Positions 43,336-50,784 of a stretch of 64,000 nucleotides of DNA are shown piece after piece. The position numbers were made by a program, and so were the translations under genes. Source of the DNA: Magnetospirillum sp. SS-4 (lineage in GTDB: Bacteria > Pseudomonadota > Alphaproteobacteria > Rhodospirillales > Magnetospirillaceae). A model generated the notes under the pieces. The model saw only the letters and a list, made by a program, of their open reading frames with translations, was not told the DNA's origin and did no database searches. The number at the start of each line of letters is the position of its first letter. Position 1 is the first letter of the stretch. The stretch spans positions 255,501 through 319,500 of the forward strand of contig NZ_CACVCH010000001.1 in assembly GCF_902729425.1 (NCBI RefSeq), read 5' to 3'.

Positions 43336-43845
43336 TCAGGGCTGTTTCCCGCTCTCGGCGCTGGCGGCCAGCGCCTTGGCCAGGTCGTAGACCCGCCTGC
43401 GGATATGGGGGTCGGCGATGGCGTAGTAGGCGCGGACCAAGTCCAGGGTCTCGCGCCGGGTCAGGGGATCGTTCTCGAAGCCGGCGGGTTCCTCGGCCAG
43501 CCCGACGGCGTCGCCCCGCGCCACCGCCAGCGGGCTCTGCTGCCGGATGGCGTCGGACATGTCGTCGAAGAAGAACGACACCGGCACGTCCAGCACGCGC
43601 CCCAGGTCGAACAGGCGCGAGGCGCCGATGCGGTTGGCGCCGCGCTCGTATTTCTGGACCTGCTGGAACGTCAGCCCAAGGGCGGCGCCCAGCTTTTCCT
43701 GGGACAGCCCCATCAGGGTCCGGCGCAGGCGCACCCTGGCACCGACATGGATGTCGATGGGGTTGGGCAGGCCGGACGGCAGGCGGCCCCGCCGCGACGA
43801 TTTCCTTGGACTGGGGGGGGAATCGGGTGATCGCGGTCTGGCCAT
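43336..43845 (-). CDS. XRE-family helix-turn-helix transcriptional regulator
   Basis: 169 aa. Residues about 30-90 form a Cro/CI-type HTH: VGARVRLRRTLMGLSQEKLG, then LTFQQVQKYERGANRIGASRL. The C-terminal part (LTRRETLDLVRAYYAIADP) is a helical dimerisation region common to the alphaproteobacterial regulators found upstream of metK. The N-terminus is Arg/Pro/Ser-rich and basic. Targets are unknown; a short inverted repeat in its own promoter suggests self-regulation. Confidence 0.85.
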   Translation of the reverse strand: MARPRSPDSPPSPRKSSRRGRLPSGLPNPIDIHVGARVRLRRTLMGLSQEKLGAALGLTFQQVQKYERGANRIGASRLFDLGRVLDVPVSFFFDDMSDAIRQQSPLAVARGDAVGLAEEPAGFENDPLTRRETLDLVRAYYAIADPHIRRRVYDLAKALAASAESGKQP

Positions 43846-43901
43846 GCTATCGTCCTGACGATGAGAGGCGGCGAAAGCGCACTAACTGAAAGTTGCGCAC
43901 C

Positions 43902-43931
43902 ACCATAAAGCCGCTATCATATGCATGTCAA
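43902..43931 (-). promoter_or_regulatory. Candidate promoter of the XRE regulator gene
   Basis: Minus-strand TTGACA (43931-43926), 18-bp spacer and TATGGT (43907-43902). Just downstream, AACT-GAA-AGTT at 43884-43894 is an inverted repeat, flanked by direct repeats GCGCAC at 43877 and 43895; this arrangement could be a self-binding operator. Confidence 0.45.
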
Positions 43932-43991
43932 CACGCGAAGCGGGTGCCGTAGCGTCGAAATGTTGCGGTCTGGAACGTCTTGGGTCATGCG

Positions 43992-45539
43992 TCACCCCGG
44001 ACGCCGCGCCGCCAGCGACAGCCCCAGGCAGACCAGCAGCAGCAGCAGGGCCACGCCGTTGCCATGACGTCCGAAGAGGGTGGGGCCGGCCGGCCGGGGC
44101 AGCGGCGCGTCGACGATTCCCTTCTCGCCCAGACCCAGGCGGGCGATGACCCGGCCATGGCCGTCGATCACCGCCGAGATGCCGGTATTGGCGGCGCGGA
44201 CCAGCGGCAGCCCCTCCTCGATGGCACGCATGCGCGCCGCCGCCAGATGCTGATGCGGTCCGCTCGATATGCCGAACCAGCCGTCGTTGGTGACGTTCAG
44301 CAGCCAGTCCGGCCGCGTCTGGTCCGGGGCCACCAGGGCGCCGGGAAAGATCGCCTCGTAGCAGATCAGCGGGCCGACCGGCGGCAGGCCGGGCAGGTCC
44401 AGGGTCCGCGGTCCCGGCCCGGCCGAGAAATCGGTCCCGCCATGGGTGATCTTGGCGATGGGCAGGATGGCGCGAAACGGCACGTACTCGCCGAACGGCA
44501 CCAGATGGACCTTGTCGTAGACCCCCGCCACCTTGGCGCCCGAGGTGATGGCGAACAGGCTGTTCCACACCTGGAAGGGCTGGACGTCGCGGGGGGTGAC
44601 GCGGGGCGCGCCGGTCAGCACCATGCCGCCGGGCGGGGCCGCCGCCGCCACCATCTCGCGGCGCAGCGTGTCGAGATCGAGGAAGTATGATGCCGCCGTC
44701 TCCGGCCACACCACGGTGGTGACGGCCTCGAAACCGGCCGAGCGCGACAGGTCCACATGCTCGCGCAAATTGGCCTCGCGCAGGTCGTCGCGCCACTTGT
44801 TGGCCTGGGGCAGCGACGCCTGGACCAGCCGCAGCCGGACGCCGGGAACCATCTCGGCGGCGGGGGCCGCCGCCAGCCGCGCCTGTCCATATCCCCACAG
44901 GGCCAGCGGAATTCCGGCGACCATGGCCAGCACCGCCATGCGTCCGCGCGGCGACAGCGGTTCCGCCAGCAGGGCGGGCGCCATCACCGCCAGCGCGGTC
45001 AGCAGGCCGAGCCCCCAGATTCCCGCCACCGAGCCGAATTGCAGCATGGGCAGGAAGATGTCCCATACCGAGCCCAGCGGATTCCACGGAAACCCGGTCA
45101 GAACCCACGACCGCAGCCACTCGGCCACCGTCCAGGCCGAGGCCAGCAGCAGGATGCGGCCAAGCCCGCGAAAGCGGCTGAGATGCACCGCCAGGGTCGC
45201 CAGCCCGACGAAGGCGGCCAGCAGGCCCGACAATCCGAAGATGGCGAAGGGGATCATCCAGCCGAAGCGGGCGGCGTCGGTCAGCAGGGCGTTGCTGATC
45301 CAGTACAGCCCCACCGAGAACCACCCCATGGCCCACCACCAGCCGGTCCCGAAGGCGGCGCGGCGGCTGGCCGAGGCGTCCAGCATCCACACCAGGGCGG
45401 GAAAGGCCAGCAGCAGCAGCGGCAGTATGTGCAGCGGCGGCAGCGCCAGGGCGGCAAGGCCGCCCAGCAGCAGCAGGCAAAGCCGCCGCCGCCAGCCGGT
45501 CAAGGACTGGAGGCGGACGGCGGCGGCATGCAACGTCAC
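43992..45539 (-). CDS. lnt: Apolipoprotein N-acyltransferase Lnt
   Basis: 515 aa. GTG start at 45539 overlapping the degP stop (GTGA). About six N-terminal membrane helices, then a nitrilase-fold periplasmic domain with the triad E in WPETAASYF, K in DKVHLVPFGEY and C in LICYEAIFPG, and a final membrane helix. It adds the third acyl chain to lipoproteins. Last gene of the hflK-hflC-degP-lnt operon. Confidence 0.95.
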   Translation of the reverse strand: MTLHAAAVRLQSLTGWRRRLCLLLLGGLAALALPPLHILPLLLLAFPALVWMLDASASRRAAFGTGWWWAMGWFSVGLYWISNALLTDAARFGWMIPFAIFGLSGLLAAFVGLATLAVHLSRFRGLGRILLLASAWTVAEWLRSWVLTGFPWNPLGSVWDIFLPMLQFGSVAGIWGLGLLTALAVMAPALLAEPLSPRGRMAVLAMVAGIPLALWGYGQARLAAAPAAEMVPGVRLRLVQASLPQANKWRDDLREANLREHVDLSRSAGFEAVTTVVWPETAASYFLDLDTLRREMVAAAAPPGGMVLTGAPRVTPRDVQPFQVWNSLFAITSGAKVAGVYDKVHLVPFGEYVPFRAILPIAKITHGGTDFSAGPGPRTLDLPGLPPVGPLICYEAIFPGALVAPDQTRPDWLLNVTNDGWFGISSGPHQHLAAARMRAIEEGLPLVRAANTGISAVIDGHGRVIARLGLGEKGIVDAPLPRPAGPTLFGRHGNGVALLLLLVCLGLSLAARRPG

Positions 45540-47056
45540 TTCCTGCCCTTGGCTTCGGCCAGGGACAGCGCCACGTAGCGCAGGGTCTGCGGATTCTCGA
45601 CGCGCAGCAGCAGCGACTTGGAACCGGCCTTGCGGGCCTCGTCGATCAGCTTGGCCAGATCCTGCGGCGCCCGCACCGGCTTGTGGTCGGCCTCGATGAT
45701 CATGTCGCCGGGGCGCAGGCCCTTCTCGGCGGCGGCGGATTCCGCCTTGACCTCGGTGACCAGAATCCCCTTGGCCTCGTCGTCGATGCCGAAACGCTCG
45801 CGCAATTGCGGCGTCGGCGTCGCCACGGTCAGGCCGGTGCCGGGAATGGCCATGGAACCATCCTTGGCGACGCCGGGCTTGGGCTTGTCGGACTTGCCCC
45901 CCTTGGCCGACTGGTCGGCGGGGTCCTCGGGCATCTCGCCGACGGTGGCGGCGATGGTCTGCTTCTTGCCGTTGCGCCAGATCACCACGTCCACCGTCCG
46001 GCCGATGGCGGTGCCGGCGACATGGCGCGGCAGGCGGCGCATCTCGGTGATGTCCTTGCCGTCGAACTTCAGCACCACGTCGCCGTCCTTCAGGCCGGCC
46101 TTGTGGCCGGGGCCGTCGGGATCGACCTTGGCGATCAGGGCGCCGTGCTGGTCGGGCAGGCCGATGTTCTCGGCCATGTCGGCATCCAGCGACTGGATGC
46201 GGATACCCAGCCAGCCGCGCCGGACCTTGCCGTGCTTGCGCAGGTCGTCCAGCACCGGCATCGCCAGCGAGGACGGGATGGCGAAACCGATGCCGATCGA
46301 CCCGCCCGACGGCGAGATGATGGCGGAATTGATGCCGATGACCTCGCCCTTCAGGTTGAACATCGGACCGCCGGAATTGCCGCGGTTGATGGGTGCGTCG
46401 GTCTGGAGGAAGTCGTCATAGGGGCCGGCGTTGATGTCGCGGGCCCGCGCCGAGACGATGCCGGCGGTGACGGTGCCGCCGAAACCGAACGGATTGCCGA
46501 TGGCCAGCACCCAGTCGCCGACCCGGGCCTCGTCGGAATTGCCGAACGGCACCGCCATCAGGGTCTTCTTGCCGGGATCGATCCGGAGCAGGGCCAGATC
46601 CACCTTGGGGTCGCGCCCGACCACGGTGGCGGTGAACACCGAATCGTCATGCAGCTTGACGCTGATCTCGTCGGCGTCGGCGATGACGTGGTTGTTGGTC
46701 ACGATCAGGCCCGAGGCGTCGATGATGAAACCGGAGCCCAGCGATGTCGCCTTGCGCGACGGCGCGTCGGGGCGTCCTCCCCCCTGCTGGCGCTCCAGGA
46801 ATTCCTTGAAGAACTCCTCCAGCGGCGAGCCAGGCGGAAATTGCGGCATCTCCAGCCCGCCCTGGGGATTGCGGATGGTCTGGGTGGTCGAGATGTTGAC
46901 GACGCTGGGCAGCAGCCGTTCCGCCAGATCGGCGAAGCTGTCGGGCGGCGCCGCCGCCTGGGACGCGGCGGACGAGAACACCACGGTGAACAGCGCCGCA
47001 ACCGCCATCACGACGCGCGGCACGGCGGGACGTATGTCGATCTTCGAGATGAACAC
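45536..47056 (-). CDS. degP: Periplasmic serine protease DegP/MucD (HtrA)
   Basis: 506 aa. GTG start at 47056 with GGAGGATT spaced 7 bases upstream. Signal peptide about residues 1-35 (ends SQAAA). Trypsin-fold triad: H in TNNHVI, D in VDLALLRI, S in GNSGGPMF. Two PDZ domains (about 285-375 and 410-500) flank a Lys/Pro-rich linker. It degrades misfolded envelope proteins. Operon context with hflKC links it to membrane quality control. Confidence 0.95.
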   Translation of the reverse strand: MFISKIDIRPAVPRVVMAVAALFTVVFSSAASQAAAPPDSFADLAERLLPSVVNISTTQTIRNPQGGLEMPQFPPGSPLEEFFKEFLERQQGGGRPDAPSRKATSLGSGFIIDASGLIVTNNHVIADADEISVKLHDDSVFTATVVGRDPKVDLALLRIDPGKKTLMAVPFGNSDEARVGDWVLAIGNPFGFGGTVTAGIVSARARDINAGPYDDFLQTDAPINRGNSGGPMFNLKGEVIGINSAIISPSGGSIGIGFAIPSSLAMPVLDDLRKHGKVRRGWLGIRIQSLDADMAENIGLPDQHGALIAKVDPDGPGHKAGLKDGDVVLKFDGKDITEMRRLPRHVAGTAIGRTVDVVIWRNGKKQTIAATVGEMPEDPADQSAKGGKSDKPKPGVAKDGSMAIPGTGLTVATPTPQLRERFGIDDEAKGILVTEVKAESAAAEKGLRPGDMIIEADHKPVRAPQDLAKLIDEARKAGSKSLLLRVENPQTLRYVALSLAEAKGRK

Positions 47057-47090
47057 CTGACCAAATCCTCCGGAATACTTAAGGGCCGGA

Positions 47091-47969
47091 TCAGCGACCG
47101 CGCGAGGCGGGGCCGACTCCGAAAGCCTTCAGGAAATCGTTGTCCGGCGACAGCACCAAGGTGGTGTTGCCGTCGCCCAGCGCGCTGCGATAGGCCTGAA
47201 GCGACCGGTACAGCGCGAAGAATTGCGGGTCCTTGCCGAACGCCTCGGCGAAGATGCGGTTGGCCTCGGCGTCGCCCTGGCCTCGTTCGATCTGCGCCTG
47301 CTTTTGCGCCTCGGCCAGGATGACGGTGCGCTCGCGGTCGGCGCGGGCGCGAATCTGCTGGCCCCATTCATAGCCCTGGGCGCGGGCCTCCTTGGCCTGA
47401 CGCTCGCGTTCCGACTTCATGCGGTCGTAGATGGACTGGCTGGTCTCCTCCGGCAGGTCGGCGCGGCGCAGCCGCACGTCCACCACCTGGATGCCCAGTT
47501 CGCGGGCGGCCCGCTCGGCGACGTCCTGCTGGACCTGGCTCATGATGCCGGCACGCTCGTCCGACAGGATGGCGGGCAGCATCGCCTGTCCCATCACCCG
47601 GCGCATGGCCGACGAGACGATCTGGGCCAGCTGGGCGCGGGCCAGGGTCTCGTTGCGGACGGCCTGGTAGAACTTCAGCGGATCGGCGATGCGGAAGCGG
47701 GTGAAGGTGTCGACGACGATGCGCTTCTGGTCGCCCAGGATGATCTGCTCCTCGGGCGGGTCGAGCGGCAGCAGGCGGAGGTCGTAGCGGACCACGTCCT
47801 CGATGAACGGCATCTTGAGGTGGAGGCCGGGTTCCTTGATGGTGGCGCGATGGGCGCCGAAGCGCAGCACCAGGGCCTGTTCCGCCTGATTGACGATGAA
47901 CAGGGACGAACCGCCCAGCACCAGGGTCACCAGGGCGAGGACGGCGACGACGATCAGGCCGCGATTCAT
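47091..47969 (-). CDS. hflC: FtsH modulator HflC (SPFH/band 7)
   Basis: 292 aa. One N-terminal membrane helix, then a band-7 domain (VVRYDLRLLPLDPPEEQIIL) and the long helical Ala/Glu/Gln-rich segment ending in AFGKDPQFFALYRSLQAY. It forms a cage with HflK around FtsH. It overlaps hflK by ATGA. Confidence 0.95.
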   Translation of the reverse strand: MNRGLIVVAVLALVTLVLGGSSLFIVNQAEQALVLRFGAHRATIKEPGLHLKMPFIEDVVRYDLRLLPLDPPEEQIILGDQKRIVVDTFTRFRIADPLKFYQAVRNETLARAQLAQIVSSAMRRVMGQAMLPAILSDERAGIMSQVQQDVAERAARELGIQVVDVRLRRADLPEETSQSIYDRMKSERERQAKEARAQGYEWGQQIRARADRERTVILAEAQKQAQIERGQGDAEANRIFAEAFGKDPQFFALYRSLQAYRSALGDGNTTLVLSPDNDFLKAFGVGPASRGR

Positions 47970-49114
47970 TTGGCACCTCCCGCGCTCTTCTTGAGTTCGG
48001 GGAGCGGCAGATAGGGCACCACGCCCTGGGCTCCCTTGGCCGAGGGATCGATGATGATCTTGGCTGCGCCCTTCAGGATCTCCTCCATGGTCTCGATGTA
48101 GAGCCTGCGCGCGGTGACGTCCTCGGCCTGCTTGTAGGCGCCGTAGATGGCGGTGAAGCGCTGCGCGTCGCCCTGGGACAGGTTGACCACCTGTTCGCGG
48201 TAGGCCTGGGCCTCCTGGACGATGCGCTCGGCCTCGCCGCGGGCGCGGGGGATGATGTCGTTGCGGTAGGCCTCGGCCTCGTTGCGGGCGCGCTCCTGGT
48301 CAGCGCGGGCGCGCTGCACGTCGTTGAAGGCGTCGATCACTGCGCCGGGCGGATCGACCTTCTGCAACTGGACCTGCTGCACATGGATGCCGGCGCCGTA
48401 ATCGTCCAGCAGCTTCTGCAATTCCTCCTGGGCCTGGATGGCGATCTGCTCGCGCTTGTCGGACAGCGCCGCCTGGATGGGATTGCGGCCGATCACCTCG
48501 CGCAGCGAGCTTTCCGCCGCCACCTTGACGGTGGCCTCGGGATCGCGGACGTTGAACAGGAACTTGCCGGCGTCCTTGATGCGCCAGAACACGGCGGCAT
48601 CGGCCTCGACGATATTTTCGTCGCCGGTCAGCATGCGGCTTTCCTCGGGAACGTTGCGGGTCGAGGCTGCGCGGTCGCCCCGGCTTTCGCCCACCGAGCG
48701 ATAGCCCAGCTGCAACTGGTTGACCTTGGTGACCTTGGGCAGCAGCACGGTCTCGATGGGATAGGGCAGGCGGTAATGCAGCCCCGGCTCGGTGGTGTCG
48801 ACCCACTTGCCAAAGCGCAGCACCACGCCCTGTTCGTCCGGGCTGACCTTGTAGATGCCGGTCAGGCCCCAGACCACCACGGCGACCACCGCCAGCGCGA
48901 TCACGCCGCGGGCGCCGCCGCCGCCGAAGCCGCCGCCCGGCATGGCGCGGCGCAACTGTTCCTGGCCCTTGCGGATGAAATCCTCGATATCGGGGCCGCC
49001 CGGCATGCCGCCATTGCCGCCGCCGCCCGGCGGACGGCCCCACGGGCCGTTGCCGCCGCCACCGCCGCCGCCCCAAGGACCGCCACCGCCGCCACCGCGA
49101 GGATTCCAAGCCAT
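47966..49114 (-). CDS. hflK: FtsH modulator HflK (SPFH/band 7)
   Basis: 382 aa. The first about 45 residues are glycine-rich (repeated GGGG blocks with W and P), as usual for HflK, then a membrane helix near residues 68-88 and the band-7 domain with VSPDEQGVVLRFGKW and TEPGLHYRLPYPIE. It pairs with HflC to control FtsH. First gene of the operon; the 230-bp divergent gap to mrp holds both promoters. Confidence 0.95.
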   Translation of the reverse strand: MAWNPRGGGGGGPWGGGGGGGNGPWGRPPGGGGNGGMPGGPDIEDFIRKGQEQLRRAMPGGGFGGGGARGVIALAVVAVVVWGLTGIYKVSPDEQGVVLRFGKWVDTTEPGLHYRLPYPIETVLLPKVTKVNQLQLGYRSVGESRGDRAASTRNVPEESRMLTGDENIVEADAAVFWRIKDAGKFLFNVRDPEATVKVAAESSLREVIGRNPIQAALSDKREQIAIQAQEELQKLLDDYGAGIHVQQVQLQKVDPPGAVIDAFNDVQRARADQERARNEAEAYRNDIIPRARGEAERIVQEAQAYREQVVNLSQGDAQRFTAIYGAYKQAEDVTARRLYIETMEEILKGAAKIIIDPSAKGAQGVVPYLPLPELKKSAGGAK

Positions 49115-49317
49115 CAAGCGTCCCCTATCGTAGTCCGTCCGCGTCTGAAAAATTTCCGTCCCCGGAACATAGGGCAGGTTTCCCCCCGGCGCAACGCGGC
49201 CCGGCAATAATGTCCGTTTTCCGGCCGTCCCGCCAGCAAACGACTTTGCAAACCGGATCGGGCGTCATATATGAGATGATGCTTGTGGTTGTCTGGCACC
49301 GGAAAAACCACAGTTTT

Positions 49318-49323
49318 TATAAT
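49318..49323 (+). promoter_or_regulatory. -10 box of the mrp promoter
   Basis: A perfect TATAAT 24 bases before the mrp start in an AT-rich patch. The -35 region (GGCACC at 17 bp, TGGCAC at 18 bp) is weak, so an activator or extended recognition is possible. The ribosome site GAGAGGA follows. Confidence 0.5.
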
Positions 49324-49346
49324 GCTTTCCACCTGAGAGGACGCCC

Positions 49347-50465
49347 ATGGCCGAGGTCACCGAGCAGCAGATCATCGAGGCGCTGAAGCGTATCAACGAC
49401 CCCGACCGCAAGGCCGACATCGTCAGCCTGGGCATGGTTTCGGGCATCGCCGTCAAGAGCGGCCACGTCGCCTTCGCCATCGAGGTCGAGGCGAGCCGCG
49501 GCCCCCACCTGGAACCGCTGCGCAAGGCGGCCGAACAGGCGGTTCACGCCCTGCCGGGCGTTTTGTCCGTGTCGGCGGTGCTGACCGCCGAGCGCAACGT
49601 CCAGGGCGGCCCCAAGGGCGGACACGGTCACGGTCATGATCACGGCCAGGGCGCCGAGAAGCCGCTGCTGCCCCACGTCAAGGCGATCATCGCGGTGGCG
49701 TCGGGCAAGGGCGGCGTCGGCAAGTCCACCACCGCCACCAATCTCGCCATGGCGCTGTCCCAGATGGGGCTGAAGACCGGCCTGTTCGACGCCGACATCT
49801 TCGGCCCCAGCATGCCGCGCATGCTGGGCATCGCCGGCGAGCCGGTCAGCCCCGACGGCCAGACCCTGATGCCCATGGAGAATTACGGCGTCAAGTGCAT
49901 GTCCATGGGCTTCCTGGTGCCCGAGGATTCGCCGGTGATCTGGCGCGGCCCCATGGTGATGGGGGCGCTGGAGCAATTGCTGCGCGACGTCCATTGGGGC
50001 GAGCTGGACGTGATGGTGATCGACATGCCGCCCGGCACCGGCGACACCCAGCTGACCATGACCCAGCGGGTGCCGCTGACCGGCGCGGTGATCGTGTCGA
50101 CGCCGCAGGACATCGCCCTGCTGGACGCCGCCAAGGGCCTCAACATGTTCCGCAAGGTCGACGTGCCGGTGCTCGGCATCATCGAGAACATGAGCTATTA
50201 CATCTGCCCCAAATGCGGCGACGAGGCCCACATCTTCGGCCACGGCGGCGCCAAGGCCGAGGCCGCCCGGCTGTCGGCCGACTTCCTGGGCGAGATTCCG
50301 CTCGACATCGCCATCCGCCAGACCGCCGACGCCGGCGAGCCGATCGTGGTATCCAGGCCCAACAGCCCGCACGCCAAGGCCTATCGCGACATCGCCGCCA
50401 AGATCTGGGAAAAGGTCCAGGCCATCCAGGGCGGCCGCAAGGGACCGCGCATCGTGATGGAATAG
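49347..50465 (+). CDS. mrp: Fe-S cluster carrier ATPase Mrp/ApbC
   Basis: 372 aa. N-terminal DUF59/MIP18-like domain (about 1-85, ALKRINDPDRKADIVSLGMV), then a His-rich linker (HGHGHDHGQG around residues 95-105), then the ATPase with SGKGGVGKSTTATNLA near residue 119 and the C-x-x-C pair in YICPKCGDE near 287, which binds the cluster at the dimer interface. It delivers Fe-S clusters to target enzymes. The His-rich linker is an addition not seen in the shortest homologues. Confidence 0.95.
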   Translation: MAEVTEQQIIEALKRINDPDRKADIVSLGMVSGIAVKSGHVAFAIEVEASRGPHLEPLRKAAEQAVHALPGVLSVSAVLTAERNVQGGPKGGHGHGHDHGQGAEKPLLPHVKAIIAVASGKGGVGKSTTATNLAMALSQMGLKTGLFDADIFGPSMPRMLGIAGEPVSPDGQTLMPMENYGVKCMSMGFLVPEDSPVIWRGPMVMGALEQLLRDVHWGELDVMVIDMPPGTGDTQLTMTQRVPLTGAVIVSTPQDIALLDAAKGLNMFRKVDVPVLGIIENMSYYICPKCGDEAHIFGHGGAKAEAARLSADFLGEIPLDIAIRQTADAGEPIVVSRPNSPHAKAYRDIAAKIWEKVQAIQGGRKGPRIVME

Positions 50466-50494
50466 CGTCCCGCTGCCCTGCCCCGCCCCGCCCC

Positions 50495-50530
50495 GCCCCT
50501 TCTCCGGTTCATCCGGGGAAGGGGCTTTTT
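50495..50530 (+). terminator. Rho-independent terminator of mrp
   Basis: GCCCCTTCTCCGG at 50495-50507 pairs with the run ending GAAGGGGC at 50525 (one wobble pair), followed by five T residues. It lies 30 bp after the mrp stop. Confidence 0.9.
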
Positions 50531-50552
50531 CATGGCCGCCGCGCGCACAAAA

Positions 50553-50576
50553 CAGCCCCGGCCAGGACCGGGGCTG
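50553..50576. terminator. Second hairpin in the mrp-symporter gap
   Basis: CAGCCCCGG and CCGGGGCTG form a perfect 9-bp stem with a 6-nt loop. On the minus strand it is followed by TTTT, so it may be a backup terminator for leftward transcription from the symporter operon. Confidence 0.5.
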
Positions 50577-50728
50577 CTATCAAGGTATGGGTCAAAGCAA
50601 AAACTCTAGGAAACACAGTCGCAATTCACGACATGACCGAGACTATGGTTAAACTCCAAACCATGTCAACAAGCAATACTATACACTATACTGACAATCC
50701 AAAAATATAACCCTACCCATTGGAATGG
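50577..50728. other. AT-rich gene-free spacer
   Basis: The 319-bp gap 50466-50784 has terminators at both sides. Its centre is unusually AT-rich for this genome (for example around 50665-50710) and encodes no plausible protein. I see no promoter-like pair or repeat in it. An independent small RNA or an old insertion scar is possible but unsupported. Confidence 0.4.
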
Positions 50729-50772
50729 AAAAACCCCACCCCCGATGGAATATGCTTCCATCAAGGGTGGGG
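50729..50772 (-). terminator. Rho-independent terminator of the symporter operon
   Basis: On the minus strand a stem of CCCCACCC with GGGTGGGG (plus inner GATGGAA/TTCCATC pairing) is followed by TTTTT. It begins 13 bp after the symporter stop. Confidence 0.9.
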
Positions 50773-50784
50773 CGTTCAGTCAGA

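Noticed and set aside
49294-49323. A sigma-54 promoter upstream of mrp, suggested by TGGCAC
   Set aside because: The required TTGC element at the -12 position is missing, whereas a perfect TATAAT is present.
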